Below the pieces are notes generated by a model, which searched no databases, was not told where the DNA came from, and saw only the letters and a program-made list of their open reading frames with translations. Positions 34,367 through 44,715 of a stretch of DNA of 64,000 bases are shown piece by piece. A program made the position numbers and the translations under genes. The stretch is from SMWN01 sp965261165 (lineage in GTDB: Bacteria > Pseudomonadota > Gammaproteobacteria > Eutrophobiales > Eutrophobiaceae), in NCBI GenBank assembly GCA_965261165.1, contig OZ253445.1:1736001-1800000 (forward strand). The letters run 5' to 3'. Numbering within the stretch: position 1 is the first letter of the stretch; every line of letters begins with the position of its first letter.

Positions 34367-35998
34367 CTATCTATCGTTCTCTACCTTAATTTTAGTTATA
34401 TGATCTCCACCATTATGAAGTTGTTTCAGTAATTCTGTAGCAATATCAGTAGTTCTTATACAACCACGCGTTGCATGTTCTACACCACATTTGCCAACAT
34501 CGTCACATTCTCCAGCACGCCCTGAATGCACGCCCATACCATCTCTATTTGGTACATCAAATATAAAATTACCATTCGAACCATAGCTACTATCTGGACC
34601 AAGTCCTCTATGAGGGTTCCACCAAGAAAACGGAAAAATGTTCTGAGGAAATGGACCCTCACTTGATTTCTGTGAATTGTTTGCAGCAGGGAAAGTTACT
34701 GTGTGACCACCACTATCTATAATTGATAACGATGTGAACCCACCCCTATCCTTATAAAGAACTTCAGTTAATCCATAAGGATCAATGCTCACTATCGGAT
34801 TTTGTTCTACATACCCATAAGTATTCATCCCACCTCTCAACCCAATAGGATCACTGGTAATATACCTGCCTAGCTCAGGATCATAATATCTAAAGTGGTT
34901 GTAATGCAGATTAGTCTCCGCATCATAGTATTGTCCAGGAAAGCGAAGGTTGACACTGACACTGCCTGATGCTGGGGTATTCCCAAACGCCTCACCTTCC
35001 CAGCGCCAGATGACCTTACGTGTTGCATCGGTGGCGAGTCGGTTGGTCAGCAAATGGTCGGTGTGGAGGTAGATGATGCCTTCTGAGGGCATCCCTGCCT
35101 GTGCAGGCATGCTGGCATCGATCTGTGCCACTGGATGCAGGCCTTGTTGCCAGATGTAATCTTTGATCAAGGCACCGGTCTCGGTGGTCTCGGTGATGAG
35201 ATAACCCTGTTGGTCATAGTGATAGATGGTAATACTGTCTATGCTGATGCCATCACCTTGATAGACAGTCTTTCTGGTTCTCTGTCCGCTATCGTTATAG
35301 AGGTATTCGGCTTTTAAGGTGCCTGCTTCGATGAGTTGGTAGAGTCTGCCGACGTCGTTGTAAACCATGTCTCGGTTTGGCAGGTCTTCTATGGGGGTGA
35401 GTCCTGGCTTGACTGCTGCTACGACACTGAGCCGATTGCTTTTTTCCTGTTGCTCGAAGAATTCGTTTAGGCTCAGATCCTGACGTTGTTTTGTGAGTCG
35501 ATTGTCGTTCTGGTCGTAGGTGAAGTCGAATGGACTGTTGCTATCGATGGTGTCTCTGGTGAGTCGGTCTCGTTTGTCATAGAGATAGGCATTATCTTCG
35601 ATGTTGGTGTCGATGTTGGTGAGGTTGCTGTTTTTGTCATAGCTGTAGCTACGTTGGTCGATGACGGTGTTGCTGGCGTCTTGCAGTTGTTGGCTTTGTA
35701 GTCTGCCTTGTAGGTCGTAGCTGCGGGTAGCACTGAGACCATTGGCATAAGCATAACTCAACACCTGGTTATCACCACGATACTGGATGTTGCTGATGAT
35801 GTTTTGTGCGCTGCCATTGAAGGTGGTGTCTATGGCCTTGATGCGTCGTAAGCCATCTCGGCTGTAGTCTACTACTCTGCCACTTGGTAAGGTCATCTGG
35901 GTAATATGGTCGCCATCGTCATAGAGATAACTCATCTTGTAGCGGGTGCCTTGGCTTTCGGTAAAGCTACCGTTGCTTATGTTGCTATTTAAAACCAA
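34367..35998 (-). CDS. Cassette 15: orphan Rhs with L,D-transpeptidase-like tip
   Basis: TTG start behind leader repeat L; 543 residues. Same tip as cassette 2 (MGVHSGRAG ... EHATRGCIRTTD, YkuD-like His/Cys pattern), but the core keeps the 621 bases between YLYDDGDHITQ and KAEYLYNDSGQ that cassettes 2, 4, 9 and 13 have lost. It therefore represents the ancestral, longer form of the leader-led cassette. Predicted target is peptidoglycan in the periplasm. Confidence 0.75.
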   Translation of the reverse strand: MVLNSNISNGSFTESQGTRYKMSYLYDDGDHITQMTLPSGRVVDYSRDGLRRIKAIDTTFNGSAQNIISNIQYRGDNQVLSYAYANGLSATRSYDLQGRLQSQQLQDASNTVIDQRSYSYDKNSNLTNIDTNIEDNAYLYDKRDRLTRDTIDSNSPFDFTYDQNDNRLTKQRQDLSLNEFFEQQEKSNRLSVVAAVKPGLTPIEDLPNRDMVYNDVGRLYQLIEAGTLKAEYLYNDSGQRTRKTVYQGDGISIDSITIYHYDQQGYLITETTETGALIKDYIWQQGLHPVAQIDASMPAQAGMPSEGIIYLHTDHLLTNRLATDATRKVIWRWEGEAFGNTPASGSVSVNLRFPGQYYDAETNLHYNHFRYYDPELGRYITSDPIGLRGGMNTYGYVEQNPIVSIDPYGLTEVLYKDRGGFTSLSIIDSGGHTVTFPAANNSQKSSEGPFPQNIFPFSWWNPHRGLGPDSSYGSNGNFIFDVPNRDGMGVHSGRAGECDDVGKCGVEHATRGCIRTTDIATELLKQLHNGGDHITKIKVENDR

Positions 35999-36070
35999 AG
36001 AATACTTTCCTAGTTATGTTTCCTGGTCATGTTCTAAACTCCTTTTCAATTAAATAATTCTGTCACCTTT
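35999..36070 (-). repeat. Leader repeat L, copy 5 (inverted, hairpin half lost)
   Basis: The mini-ORF MTRKHN (36030 down to 36010) and ribosome site are intact, but sequence diverges within the hairpin (ctgtcacctttt|actgtccc). This is the right edge of the cassette island. Confidence 0.75.
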
Positions 36071-36083
36071 TTACTGTCCCTCA

Positions 36084-36325
36084 GAATGTCAAATGTAAGG
36101 CTTGACCCCATAGCTTCTTTTTTTTATAACGTGGCAATACCATCTTAAATAAATAATTATGTCGCCTTTATACAGTTACAATTAACTCATTAAATCATCA
36201 GTGTCCCAGTTCTTTGTATTTGTGAAAGTTCCTTATAACCCTACTTATTAAAAGCAAGAAACAAGACGCGACCCCATAACGCTTCATTTCTTCTATGGAG
36301 AATGTCAAATGTAAGACCTGACCCT
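36084..36325. repeat. Pair of RAYT-type extragenic repeats
   Basis: Two near-identical stretches, gaatgtcaaatgtaaggctt (36084) and gaatgtcaaatgtaagacct (36300), each followed by gaccc. This resembles the gtcaaatgtaagacctgaccc repeats scattered by REP-associated tyrosine transposases. The intervening 190 bp are AT-rich with no gene. A RAYT-type remnant is present at 59621-60120. Confidence 0.45.
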
Positions 36326-36347
36326 ACTATCTCTTACTTTTCACGTT

Positions 36348-36767
36348 TCATTTTTTATAGTTTTTCCAATATACCTTTATATTTTCAAGTTTGATTTTTG
36401 TATTAATGATTATTTTATTAAAATCTTTATCCAGCACATCATCACTAGAGTGCAAGATCAACCTTACCGAATCATTATTGATAAGTGTAGCCCCATCAAA
36501 TATCATTTTTATTTTTTCATCCATCAATGAAATTTCCACATCAATAGAGTCCTTAAAAAAAATATCTGAAACTCTATTCCTAATTTCTAAAATATTAGAA
36601 TTTTCTAAGAGCAACATATCAGAAACATCTAACTGAATACTTGCACCAGACGTAATAGCGCTAATGGGTTTTTCAAGATTAAGCGTATAAGTCTTTTCAA
36701 TATCAACAGGGATTGGTGTTAGCAATAAAGTTTTAGAAAAAAATAATATTAGAAAAAAATCAAACAT
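36348..36767 (-). CDS. Immunity candidate of the complete Rhs, exported
   Basis: 139 residues. N-terminal hydrophobic segment (MFDFFLILFFSKTLLLTPIPV) suggests export, though the n-region is acidic rather than basic. The mature part is beta-rich with alternating I/V/D (TLNLEKPISAITSGASIQLD, INTKIKLENIKVYW). It starts 11 bases after the stop of the complete rhs gene, the usual immunity position. No family recognised. Periplasmic action would match a tip that attacks the envelope. Confidence 0.6.
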   Translation of the reverse strand: MFDFFLILFFSKTLLLTPIPVDIEKTYTLNLEKPISAITSGASIQLDVSDMLLLENSNILEIRNRVSDIFFKDSIDVEISLMDEKIKMIFDGATLINNDSVRLILHSSDDVLDKDFNKIIINTKIKLENIKVYWKNYKK

Positions 36768-36778
36768 AATAATCTAAG

Positions 36779-39700
36779 CTAATTATTATTTAGCGCATTA
36801 GCTCGTTCCAAGACATCATTTGCCCATGTTTGGCAATTTCTAGCTCCAAACATATGTGGCATCGTAAGGGGATAAGCGTAGACGTTATATTTAGGAGCGC
36901 CAATTCCGTCAACTGCTTCTATCACAGCCTCATCAAACTCAGGATCTTCCGATACCACTTCACACATATCATTACTAGTGTTCTCGTTATCATCAATAAA
37001 ACCATCACTCCACAACATATTGTCACCCGCCTGGAAACTAAATACTTCTCCATCTACGACCAGATAATCATGTCTCAAAGGATTTCCAGAAGGACTCATT
37101 GCTGACTTGTCTCTATCTCCTAAACCTCGCGCACATCTCAATGTTGTCAGTCCATATGGATCATAATCTACAATTGGATTTTGTTCTACATACCCATAAG
37201 TATTCATCCCACCTCTCAACCCAATAGGATCACTGGTAATATACCTGCCTAACTCAGGATCATAATATCTAAAGTGGTTGTAATGCAGATTAGTCTCCGC
37301 ATCATAGTATTGTCCAGGAAAGCGAAGGTTGACACTGACACTGCCTGATGCTGGGGTATTCCCAAACGCCTCACCTTCCCAGCGCCAGATGACCTTACGT
37401 GTTGCATCGGTGGCGAGTCGGTTGGTCAGCAAATGGTCGGTGTGGAGGTAGATGATGCCTTCTGAGGGCATCCCTGCCTGTGCAGGCATGCTGGCATCGA
37501 TCTGTGCCACTGGATGCAGGCCTTGTTGCCAGATGTAATCTTTGATCAAGGCACCGGTCTCGGTGGTCTCGGTGATGAGATAACCCTGTTGGTCATAGTG
37601 ATAGATGGTAATACTGTCTATGCTGATGCCATCACCTTGATAGACAGTCTTTCTGGTTCTCTGTCCGCTATCGTTATAGAGGTATTCGGCTTTTAAGGTG
37701 CCTGCTTCGATGAGTTGGTAGAGTCTGCCGACGTCGTTGTAAACCATGTCTCGGTTTGGCAGGTCTTCTATGGGGGTGAGTCCTGGCTTGACTGCTGCTA
37801 CGACACTGAGCCGATTGCTTTTTTCCTGTTGCTCGAAGAATTCGTTTAGGCTCAGATCCTGACGTTGTTTTGTGAGTCGATTGTCGTTCTGGTCGTAGGT
37901 GAAGTCGAATGGACTGTTGCTATCGATGGTGTCTCTGGTGAGTCGGTCTCGTTTGTCATAGAGATAGGCATTATCTTCGATGTTGGTGTCGATGTTGGTG
38001 AGGTTGCTGTTTTTGTCATAGCTGTAGCTACGTTGGTCGATGACGGTGTTGCTGGCGTCTTGCAGTTGTTGGCTTTGTAGTCTGCCTTGTAGGTCGTAGC
38101 TGCGGGTAGCACTGAGACCATTGGCATAAGCATAACTCAACACCTGGTTATCACCACGATACTGGATGTTGCTGATGATGTTTTGTGCGCTGCCATTGAA
38201 GGTGGTGTCTATGGCCTTGATGCGTCGTAAGCCATCTCGGCTGTAGTCTACTACTCTGCCACTTGGTAAGGTCATCTGGGTAATATGGTCGCCATCGTCA
38301 TAGAGATAACCCATCTTGTAGCGGGTGCCTTGGCTTTCGGTAAAGCTACCGTTGCTTATGTTGCCATAGGCATCGTAATTGTAACTGTAGCTACCGGATT
38401 CATCGGTTCTGGCACACAGCAGCCCTAATCCAAATAAACAACTGTCATAGCGGTAAGTGACATTCTCATGCTTGCCGACGATGCTGTTGGGATAGGTCTT
38501 GGTACTGAGCCGCTCTAGTGCGTCGTAAGTCATGCTGGCGACAATGCCTCGGCCTTCTGTGATGCTGATGACATTGTTGGCGAGATCGTAGCTGTAGCTG
38601 ATTTCTCCGCGGTCAGGACTGCTCTCTTTGCGACGGCGACCAATGAGGTCATTCTCATATTCAGTGGTGACACCATTCGCTGCAATCACTTTGGTCAGCC
38701 GATCCAGAAGATCATATTCATAGTTGCTGATGCCCCCTTCGCGGTGGGTGTTGGATTCGAGTCTGTTAGAGGCATCATAAATATTGCTACTGGGGTTGGA
38801 GTTTGCATCGATGAGTCCTTTCAGGTTGGAGTTTGCATCGAGAATGCGTTGGGTGATGGATGCTTCGATGCCGACATGCGGTGCTCTGGTTTCGGTCAGT
38901 CTGTTTCTACTGTCATAGATACTGTTGACCAGCAAGGCCAAGCCACCATCACTGCTATGGGTCTCTGTCTTGATGATGTTTTTATGATTGTCGTAGGTGT
39001 AGGTAATGCTTTGCTGTAGATTATCGGTGACACTTTTCAGGAAACTACGCTTGTCATAGGTGTAGTTGAGCGTGATGCCATCTGGGGTCTTGACGGTTTG
39101 TAGTAGTCCCGTTGGTAAGTAGGCATAAGTCCAGACGCGGACATTGCCTGGACTGCCGACGGGCGGGGTTGTGGTTTTGGTACTCATCAAGCCTTGAGTG
39201 TTATAGGTATAGGTGGTCACTAGTCTATTTGGACTTGTCATCGTTTTTACCAGCCCTCGGCTGTCATAGGTCATGCTGGTGGTATGACCAAGATGATTGA
39301 CGATGGTTAACGGATTACCATCGGTTGGATCACGCTTGATGCTGGTGGTGTGGTTTCTGGGATTCTTCACTGATGTCACTAGACTGAATAGATCGTAAGT
39401 GTATGTCGTTGTTGCTGTATTAAATACTTCCTTTTGGGTTAACACATTGCCTAAACCATCGAACGTCTTGGTGATTTGTGAACCATTTGGCCGAATAGTC
39501 AGGACAGGATTGCTTTCTCTATCACGAAAATAGCGCGTCACACGCCCTATGGCATCAATGGATTCTAAGGCCCTGCTATGTTTATCTAGTTTTTGATGCG
39601 TAGCATTACCGCGACCATCAACAAAGTTGGTTTGCACATCGGACACGGTCAAGAAGGCAGCAGGATTTGCCTGGGTGCCCTCGCCACTAGATAAGTCGAT

Positions 39701-42700
39701 TAAACCTGCTGAACCTCTATTTGCTGTATTACGCAGCGTGAGATCGGGCAGCGTTGCATTGATTGAACGCCCAAAATGATCATAGCTATATTGAAACAAA
39801 TGATTACGTTCATCCTGACGGGAGGTCATTAGATGGTTTTCATCATAGCCGTGGGTAATGAAGGTGCCATCTGGATAGGTTATCTTTGTAAGATTACCAC
39901 TTACATCATGTTCGAGCCTTGTCACCCGTTGGGCCGGATCAGTCACTGTTGCTAATAGAGCGTGATTGTCATAAATAAAAGTTGTCATTAACCCAACTGG
40001 ATCGGTAATTGTCGTTAGTTTGCCGTCTAGGTCATATTGGTATGTTGTGGTATTGCCATTACGATCAACGTGAGAGGCTTGTCTGCCGGCGGCATTAAAA
40101 TTTGTTTTAATGCCATGCTTTGTTGTGTGTAGATAAGTGCCATCTTTATTTTGCACCAGTGTAGAGTATTTACTCCCTGGGGCAACCAAGCTGCCATCAA
40201 TTAAACTCTTCCTGAAATTGATTGGTCGTCCCGATGCTGGGACAAAAAGGATACTTTTATCTGCATTAAAAAGCAACTCAGCCAGACCATCAAGACGCCA
40301 TCCAGAACCGAAATGACTCTCTACATCATTGGTCACCATGACCCGTCCAGGCGTATTCGATGATATTCTTGAGCGCGAGAAGTTACCTGTCATGAGCAGT
40401 TTGTAGTCATACATGCCAGTGGCAAAATCCAGACCGGAAAAGCTCAGTGCATTTCTGAGTTTCTTATTGTTACTCAATCCATTGTCACTCAATCCACTGG
40501 TCTTAATAAACGTTGCAACGCCTTGCTCAAGACCGGAGACCTCCAGTTTGTAAGAAACGGTTGATGGTAATACCCGTCTGCCTCTTGGAAAAAGCGTATT
40601 AAATGGGATGGCTGGCCTTGGGTGGGCACGATCTGTTCGATAAACAAATGACAGCGTACGTTGTTTCTCTAGTGACCGATACATTGGCAAGCTGAACCTT
40701 GTCGTCATCGAACCATTACTCAGACATACTTTTGATCCATAATCCTCCTCACTACAACCTTGATTATCTGGATCCCCTGGCTCATCTTCTGACTCATTTT
40801 CTGGATCAGGCTCCGGTTCAGGCTCTGGGGGACAAATAAGATCAATCTTTGGATTACATGCCTCTGGCTCAGGTTGCGGTGGCGCAGGCGCAGGTGCGCC
40901 CCAAGTATTGGCGGTAACACCGCCTGTCATGGTGGTGATACGGAGACCATCTGCGGAGACTAAACCGGTACCCATGATGACAAACTTACCCAGATCTCTA
41001 TCGACCTGATACAGATCGACCTCGGTACCTGGAAGTAGCCCATCTGGATTCGGATAGGTGATCGGAACTGGGCTGGAATAACTCACACCGACCGGTTGTA
41101 CCGTGATCAACAATGAGGGTTGCAAAGTGTCTGGTAACGCCACAGGGGCTAAAGCCAACGGCACTTCACTGATAGAGAGTTTCCCGACAAAGTCTGTGCC
41201 ATCGGTATTCTTTGCTGTGTTGGGCGGTACCGTCAAGGTGATTCCCAGATTTGGGTTATTGACGACGGTCGTTTGATTCGCAATCACTTGCGTGACACTT
41301 GCAGCATCAATGCGTGGCAAAAAGAATGGCCGTTCTTCCTGATTCACTACATTTTGAACCAGGGCGAGTCCTTCACGGAATGCAGCATAATTTGCTCCGT
41401 CAGTCGCCGGGCTTGCGCTGCTGGTATCGATATCAAACAGTGCCGCATCGACAGGCAAGCCGCTTAAAGTAAAGAAGCCATTCACGTCTGTGGTGGTGGT
41501 GACCCCACTATTTAAAAAGCTAATGGTTGCCCCAACGATGGGCACTAAATCGCCCTGAGTAAAACTATTCGCATCCAATACACGCCCGGTGAAGTCTGTT
41601 GGATCATCTGGGTTTGGTGCTGGGACGGTGATCTTGATAGTTTCAACAACACGTTCATCACCGTTTAATGCACTGAAGGTTAATTTGTAATCGCCCGCTT
41701 GACCATTCGTTGGTCTGAAACTGAGTTCTCCTGTGGTGATGTTGTATTTCATTCCTGCAGGTAGTGGTACCGGCGTTAACCCCAGCGTAATCACTGCACC
41801 ATTGCTGTCATTCGCAGTGACAGTAAAACGAGTGATTTGTCCCAGTGGCGCAATTTTGTTGCCAATCGGATCCAGCGTAAGCGTGAGTGGTGCATTAGGG
41901 GCGAGTGTCGCGGCGGCACTCTGATTATCTGCGGCATCTTCGACAAAGATCGTGAATGTATCATTCGCAAAACCCGCCACATCGGTGGAGAAGCTTCCAT
42001 CGCTCTGTGCTAACACCAATGCTTCAAAGCCACTGACAGTATTGATGACGTGCACCAGGGCACCTGCCTCTGTTGCCCCTGGAAGCCCTGCGACCATGAC
42101 GATCTCATTTTGTGGGTTGCCGCGATTGACGAGTTTGATGTTCAGAACTGGTGGCTGCATATCAACGGTGATATTGACGATAACTGTTGTGATGTTACCG
42201 GCACTATCGGTGGCAACAACAGGAATGGCATGATTACCATCACTTATGGCGATGGTTTGGCTTATGGCGATGGTTTGGCTATAACTGTTATCTGGTTCTA
42301 CGGTCACTGCCACAGCATTAATGGTTAGGCTTGATGCCTCATTAATATTGCCTGAGAAAAGGAGAGCAGACTGATTGGTTTGTGTGTTATCCGCAGGCGT
42401 TGCGACGGTAACAACAGGTGCCGTGATGTCTAATGTGGTGGTGATGGTTTGATTGCTCACATTGCCTGCGGCATCAGTCGCAGACAATGTAATCGTGTTC
42501 GCGCCTTCGACCAGTGTGACTGCTGAAGTAAACGTTAGATCGGGATTGACCGTGACTAACTGACCATTGATTGTCAAGGTAGCTACTTCACTAACAGAAC
42601 CGGTGATGGTTTGATTCGCCTGATGGCTACTACTGCCATTTTGAGGTGAGGTAATCGTCATGATCGGTGCGGTCAGGTCTTGCTCGGTGACGCTAATGGT

Positions 42701-44644
42701 AAAGCTCTGACTATCGGTACCACCATTGTTATCATTGACGCTGACGCTGACGCTGAAGTCGCCCGTGCTATCGGGGATCCAGCTAATGAGACCGCTGCTG
42801 CTGTCGATGACCATGCCAACGGGTGAGACTTGTAGGCTGTAGCTAAGAGTATCCCCAGGGTCTTTGGCCAACACCTCATAGCGATAGCCCTGATTAACAT
42901 AGACATCAATAACCGCACTGCTAGTGATGACCGGGGGCTGATTAGCGACCGCAACGTTGAGGCTGTAGCTGTATTGCGTATGGACACCGCGGTTATCACT
43001 GACGTTAATCGTGATGTCATGATCTCCTAGCACTGCCCTTGCCCAAGTAATGAGACCTTGCTCATCTATGAGCATGCCCTCTGGTGCTGTGAGCAGGCTA
43101 TAGCTGAGAGGGTCGTTGTCGGGGTCGCTGGCTAGCACCTGATCACGGTAGGGACTGCCTGCCTGGATCTGGGTGATGGGCTGGCTGTTGATCTCTGGGG
43201 CACGGTTGCTTTGGTCATGATGGGTAATCAGCAAATGACTGCCGGTATGCGTGCCTGGCAGATCGGTGCTAAAGCTCAGACCTGCCGCCCAAATCTGGTG
43301 ATCAATGCTGTGTATGCTGTGTAGTTCGTCTCTGTCGTTGCCGCCTAAGTAACTGATGTATTGGCTCTCTCCAGTGCTGGCTGATACCCGGAGTAGAATG
43401 CCAGCACCACGTTTGCCCCTGCTGGTTTGTGCCGCAGCAGCACTGACTGCCACATCAGTAGACAGGGTAACCCCCGCTAGCCAGATATCATTCTGCTGTC
43501 CTGCCGTGATGGCGTATAGACGTTCGTTATGGCTACCGCCGTAGCGTCTTTGCCAGATTGGCTGGGTAGTGCCCCAGTGGGTTAGCAAGATATCCTTAGC
43601 ACCCAAGTGATGATCAAGCGCTGACAGGCTTGGATAATCACTGGAGTCAGTTGTAGTGGCCAGCCATAGACGTTGACCATCGGTACTTAGGTGTAAGTCA
43701 CCTTCTGCACCACTACCGCCTAAGTAACTTAGGTAATGTAGCTCACCGGTGAGGCTCAGGCGTGCCAAGAAATTATCTTGCTGGCCGCCAGCCGTAGACT
43801 GCCAAGCATCGGCAGACACGGGGAGGTTGTTGCTATCACTCCAACCGCCGATCCAGAGTTGTTCACCAATCAGGGTAATGGCAGTCACCGCCTCATCTTT
43901 GTTACCGCTCAAGTAACGGCTCCAGGTAATGTCACCTTGCTTGTCAAAGGCCAAGACATAGGCACTGCTGCCTCTAGGATTGCTGTTGAGGGCAGAAGGC
44001 AAATCTCTGGCAGTGGTATGACCGCCTATATAGCCACTGCCATCGGGGTTGATGTGCAGGGCTTGACAACGGCTTTGACCATTGCTGCCCACATAGCTAG
44101 CCCAATCCAGCGTGGCCGCCTCATCGCTTAGGCGATAACGCGCAATATAACCGGTATGTTGATGACCACCAGCAGTGCTCTGCCACGCACCAGCAGTGAC
44201 TGGGAAATCGTTTGAGCGGGTCTCTCCACACAGCCACAGATAACCCGCTTGGGCGGCAGAGAGTGCAACGGCGTGTTCCTCGCCACTGCCGCCTAAGATC
44301 GTGCGCTGTTGTAACTTACCGTCGGCATCGATGCGTGCCAATAGTATATCGGCATAGCGACGTGCGCCTTGACGGTCATGATGACCACCACTGCCTCCTG
44401 CCACCCAGATTTGGTCGCTAGAGACGCTGGTGATGGCAAGACCGGCCTGTAACACGCCATCATCACCTAGACGTTGGCTAAGGACGAGTCGCGGCGCTGG
44501 CGCTGGCTGAGATAGGGCTTGTTGGGTTTGGGTGTTAGCATTACTGATCGCTAACCACAGGAGTAGCGCCAACCCTGCTACACCCAGCAGCAGTTGATGC
44601 AGTGGAATGCCTGGTTGCTGCCTTTGCTGGTTGCTGCCTGTCAT
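36779..44644 (-). CDS. Complete Rhs (YD-repeat) polymorphic toxin, papain-like tip
   Basis: 2621 residues. In order: short cytoplasmic start and one membrane helix (about 13-35); SBBP-like propeller repeats (about 60-480, e.g. YLGGSG, DFPVTAGAWQST); cadherin/He_PIG-type domains (about 490-690, SDPDNDPLSYSL); Ig-like Big-type repeats (about 690-1000); a carboxypeptidase-regulatory-like domain (about 1010-1080); an acidic proline-glutamate linker; YD repeats from about 1395; core end DPYGL near 2498; ~120-residue tip. The tip has RHDYLVVDGEVFSF early and GARNCQTWANDVL late, a His-then-Cys order seen in permuted papain-like (NlpC/P60-related) hydrolases (inference). No PAAR or type VI adaptor is visible. 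It is the third gene of an operon and the only rhs here with an intact N-terminus. Confidence 0.8.
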   Translation of the reverse strand: MTGSNQQRQQPGIPLHQLLLGVAGLALLLWLAISNANTQTQQALSQPAPAPRLVLSQRLGDDGVLQAGLAITSVSSDQIWVAGGSGGHHDRQGARRYADILLARIDADGKLQQRTILGGSGEEHAVALSAAQAGYLWLCGETRSNDFPVTAGAWQSTAGGHQHTGYIARYRLSDEAATLDWASYVGSNGQSRCQALHINPDGSGYIGGHTTARDLPSALNSNPRGSSAYVLAFDKQGDITWSRYLSGNKDEAVTAITLIGEQLWIGGWSDSNNLPVSADAWQSTAGGQQDNFLARLSLTGELHYLSYLGGSGAEGDLHLSTDGQRLWLATTTDSSDYPSLSALDHHLGAKDILLTHWGTTQPIWQRRYGGSHNERLYAITAGQQNDIWLAGVTLSTDVAVSAAAAQTSRGKRGAGILLRVSASTGESQYISYLGGNDRDELHSIHSIDHQIWAAGLSFSTDLPGTHTGSHLLITHHDQSNRAPEINSQPITQIQAGSPYRDQVLASDPDNDPLSYSLLTAPEGMLIDEQGLITWARAVLGDHDITINVSDNRGVHTQYSYSLNVAVANQPPVITSSAVIDVYVNQGYRYEVLAKDPGDTLSYSLQVSPVGMVIDSSSGLISWIPDSTGDFSVSVSVNDNNGGTDSQSFTISVTEQDLTAPIMTITSPQNGSSSHQANQTITGSVSEVATLTINGQLVTVNPDLTFTSAVTLVEGANTITLSATDAAGNVSNQTITTTLDITAPVVTVATPADNTQTNQSALLFSGNINEASSLTINAVAVTVEPDNSYSQTIAISQTIAISDGNHAIPVVATDSAGNITTVIVNITVDMQPPVLNIKLVNRGNPQNEIVMVAGLPGATEAGALVHVINTVSGFEALVLAQSDGSFSTDVAGFANDTFTIFVEDAADNQSAAATLAPNAPLTLTLDPIGNKIAPLGQITRFTVTANDSNGAVITLGLTPVPLPAGMKYNITTGELSFRPTNGQAGDYKLTFSALNGDERVVETIKITVPAPNPDDPTDFTGRVLDANSFTQGDLVPIVGATISFLNSGVTTTTDVNGFFTLSGLPVDAALFDIDTSSASPATDGANYAAFREGLALVQNVVNQEERPFFLPRIDAASVTQVIANQTTVVNNPNLGITLTVPPNTAKNTDGTDFVGKLSISEVPLALAPVALPDTLQPSLLITVQPVGVSYSSPVPITYPNPDGLLPGTEVDLYQVDRDLGKFVIMGTGLVSADGLRITTMTGGVTANTWGAPAPAPPQPEPEACNPKIDLICPPEPEPEPDPENESEDEPGDPDNQGCSEEDYGSKVCLSNGSMTTRFSLPMYRSLEKQRTLSFVYRTDRAHPRPAIPFNTLFPRGRRVLPSTVSYKLEVSGLEQGVATFIKTSGLSDNGLSNNKKLRNALSFSGLDFATGMYDYKLLMTGNFSRSRISSNTPGRVMVTNDVESHFGSGWRLDGLAELLFNADKSILFVPASGRPINFRKSLIDGSLVAPGSKYSTLVQNKDGTYLHTTKHGIKTNFNAAGRQASHVDRNGNTTTYQYDLDGKLTTITDPVGLMTTFIYDNHALLATVTDPAQRVTRLEHDVSGNLTKITYPDGTFITHGYDENHLMTSRQDERNHLFQYSYDHFGRSINATLPDLTLRNTANRGSAGLIDLSSGEGTQANPAAFLTVSDVQTNFVDGRGNATHQKLDKHSRALESIDAIGRVTRYFRDRESNPVLTIRPNGSQITKTFDGLGNVLTQKEVFNTATTTYTYDLFSLVTSVKNPRNHTTSIKRDPTDGNPLTIVNHLGHTTSMTYDSRGLVKTMTSPNRLVTTYTYNTQGLMSTKTTTPPVGSPGNVRVWTYAYLPTGLLQTVKTPDGITLNYTYDKRSFLKSVTDNLQQSITYTYDNHKNIIKTETHSSDGGLALLVNSIYDSRNRLTETRAPHVGIEASITQRILDANSNLKGLIDANSNPSSNIYDASNRLESNTHREGGISNYEYDLLDRLTKVIAANGVTTEYENDLIGRRRKESSPDRGEISYSYDLANNVISITEGRGIVASMTYDALERLSTKTYPNSIVGKHENVTYRYDSCLFGLGLLCARTDESGSYSYNYDAYGNISNGSFTESQGTRYKMGYLYDDGDHITQMTLPSGRVVDYSRDGLRRIKAIDTTFNGSAQNIISNIQYRGDNQVLSYAYANGLSATRSYDLQGRLQSQQLQDASNTVIDQRSYSYDKNSNLTNIDTNIEDNAYLYDKRDRLTRDTIDSNSPFDFTYDQNDNRLTKQRQDLSLNEFFEQQEKSNRLSVVAAVKPGLTPIEDLPNRDMVYNDVGRLYQLIEAGTLKAEYLYNDSGQRTRKTVYQGDGISIDSITIYHYDQQGYLITETTETGALIKDYIWQQGLHPVAQIDASMPAQAGMPSEGIIYLHTDHLLTNRLATDATRKVIWRWEGEAFGNTPASGSVSVNLRFPGQYYDAETNLHYNHFRYYDPELGRYITSDPIGLRGGMNTYGYVEQNPIVDYDPYGLTTLRCARGLGDRDKSAMSPSGNPLRHDYLVVDGEVFSFQAGDNMLWSDGFIDDNENTSNDMCEVVSEDPEFDEAVIEAVDGIGAPKYNVYAYPLTMPHMFGARNCQTWANDVLERANALNNN

Positions 44645-44715
44645 ACTTGTCTCTTGTCTGTTTAGTATCGGTTGTTACATCTTTATCTGTGTACTTTACG
44701 ACCTGATTTTGCTGA

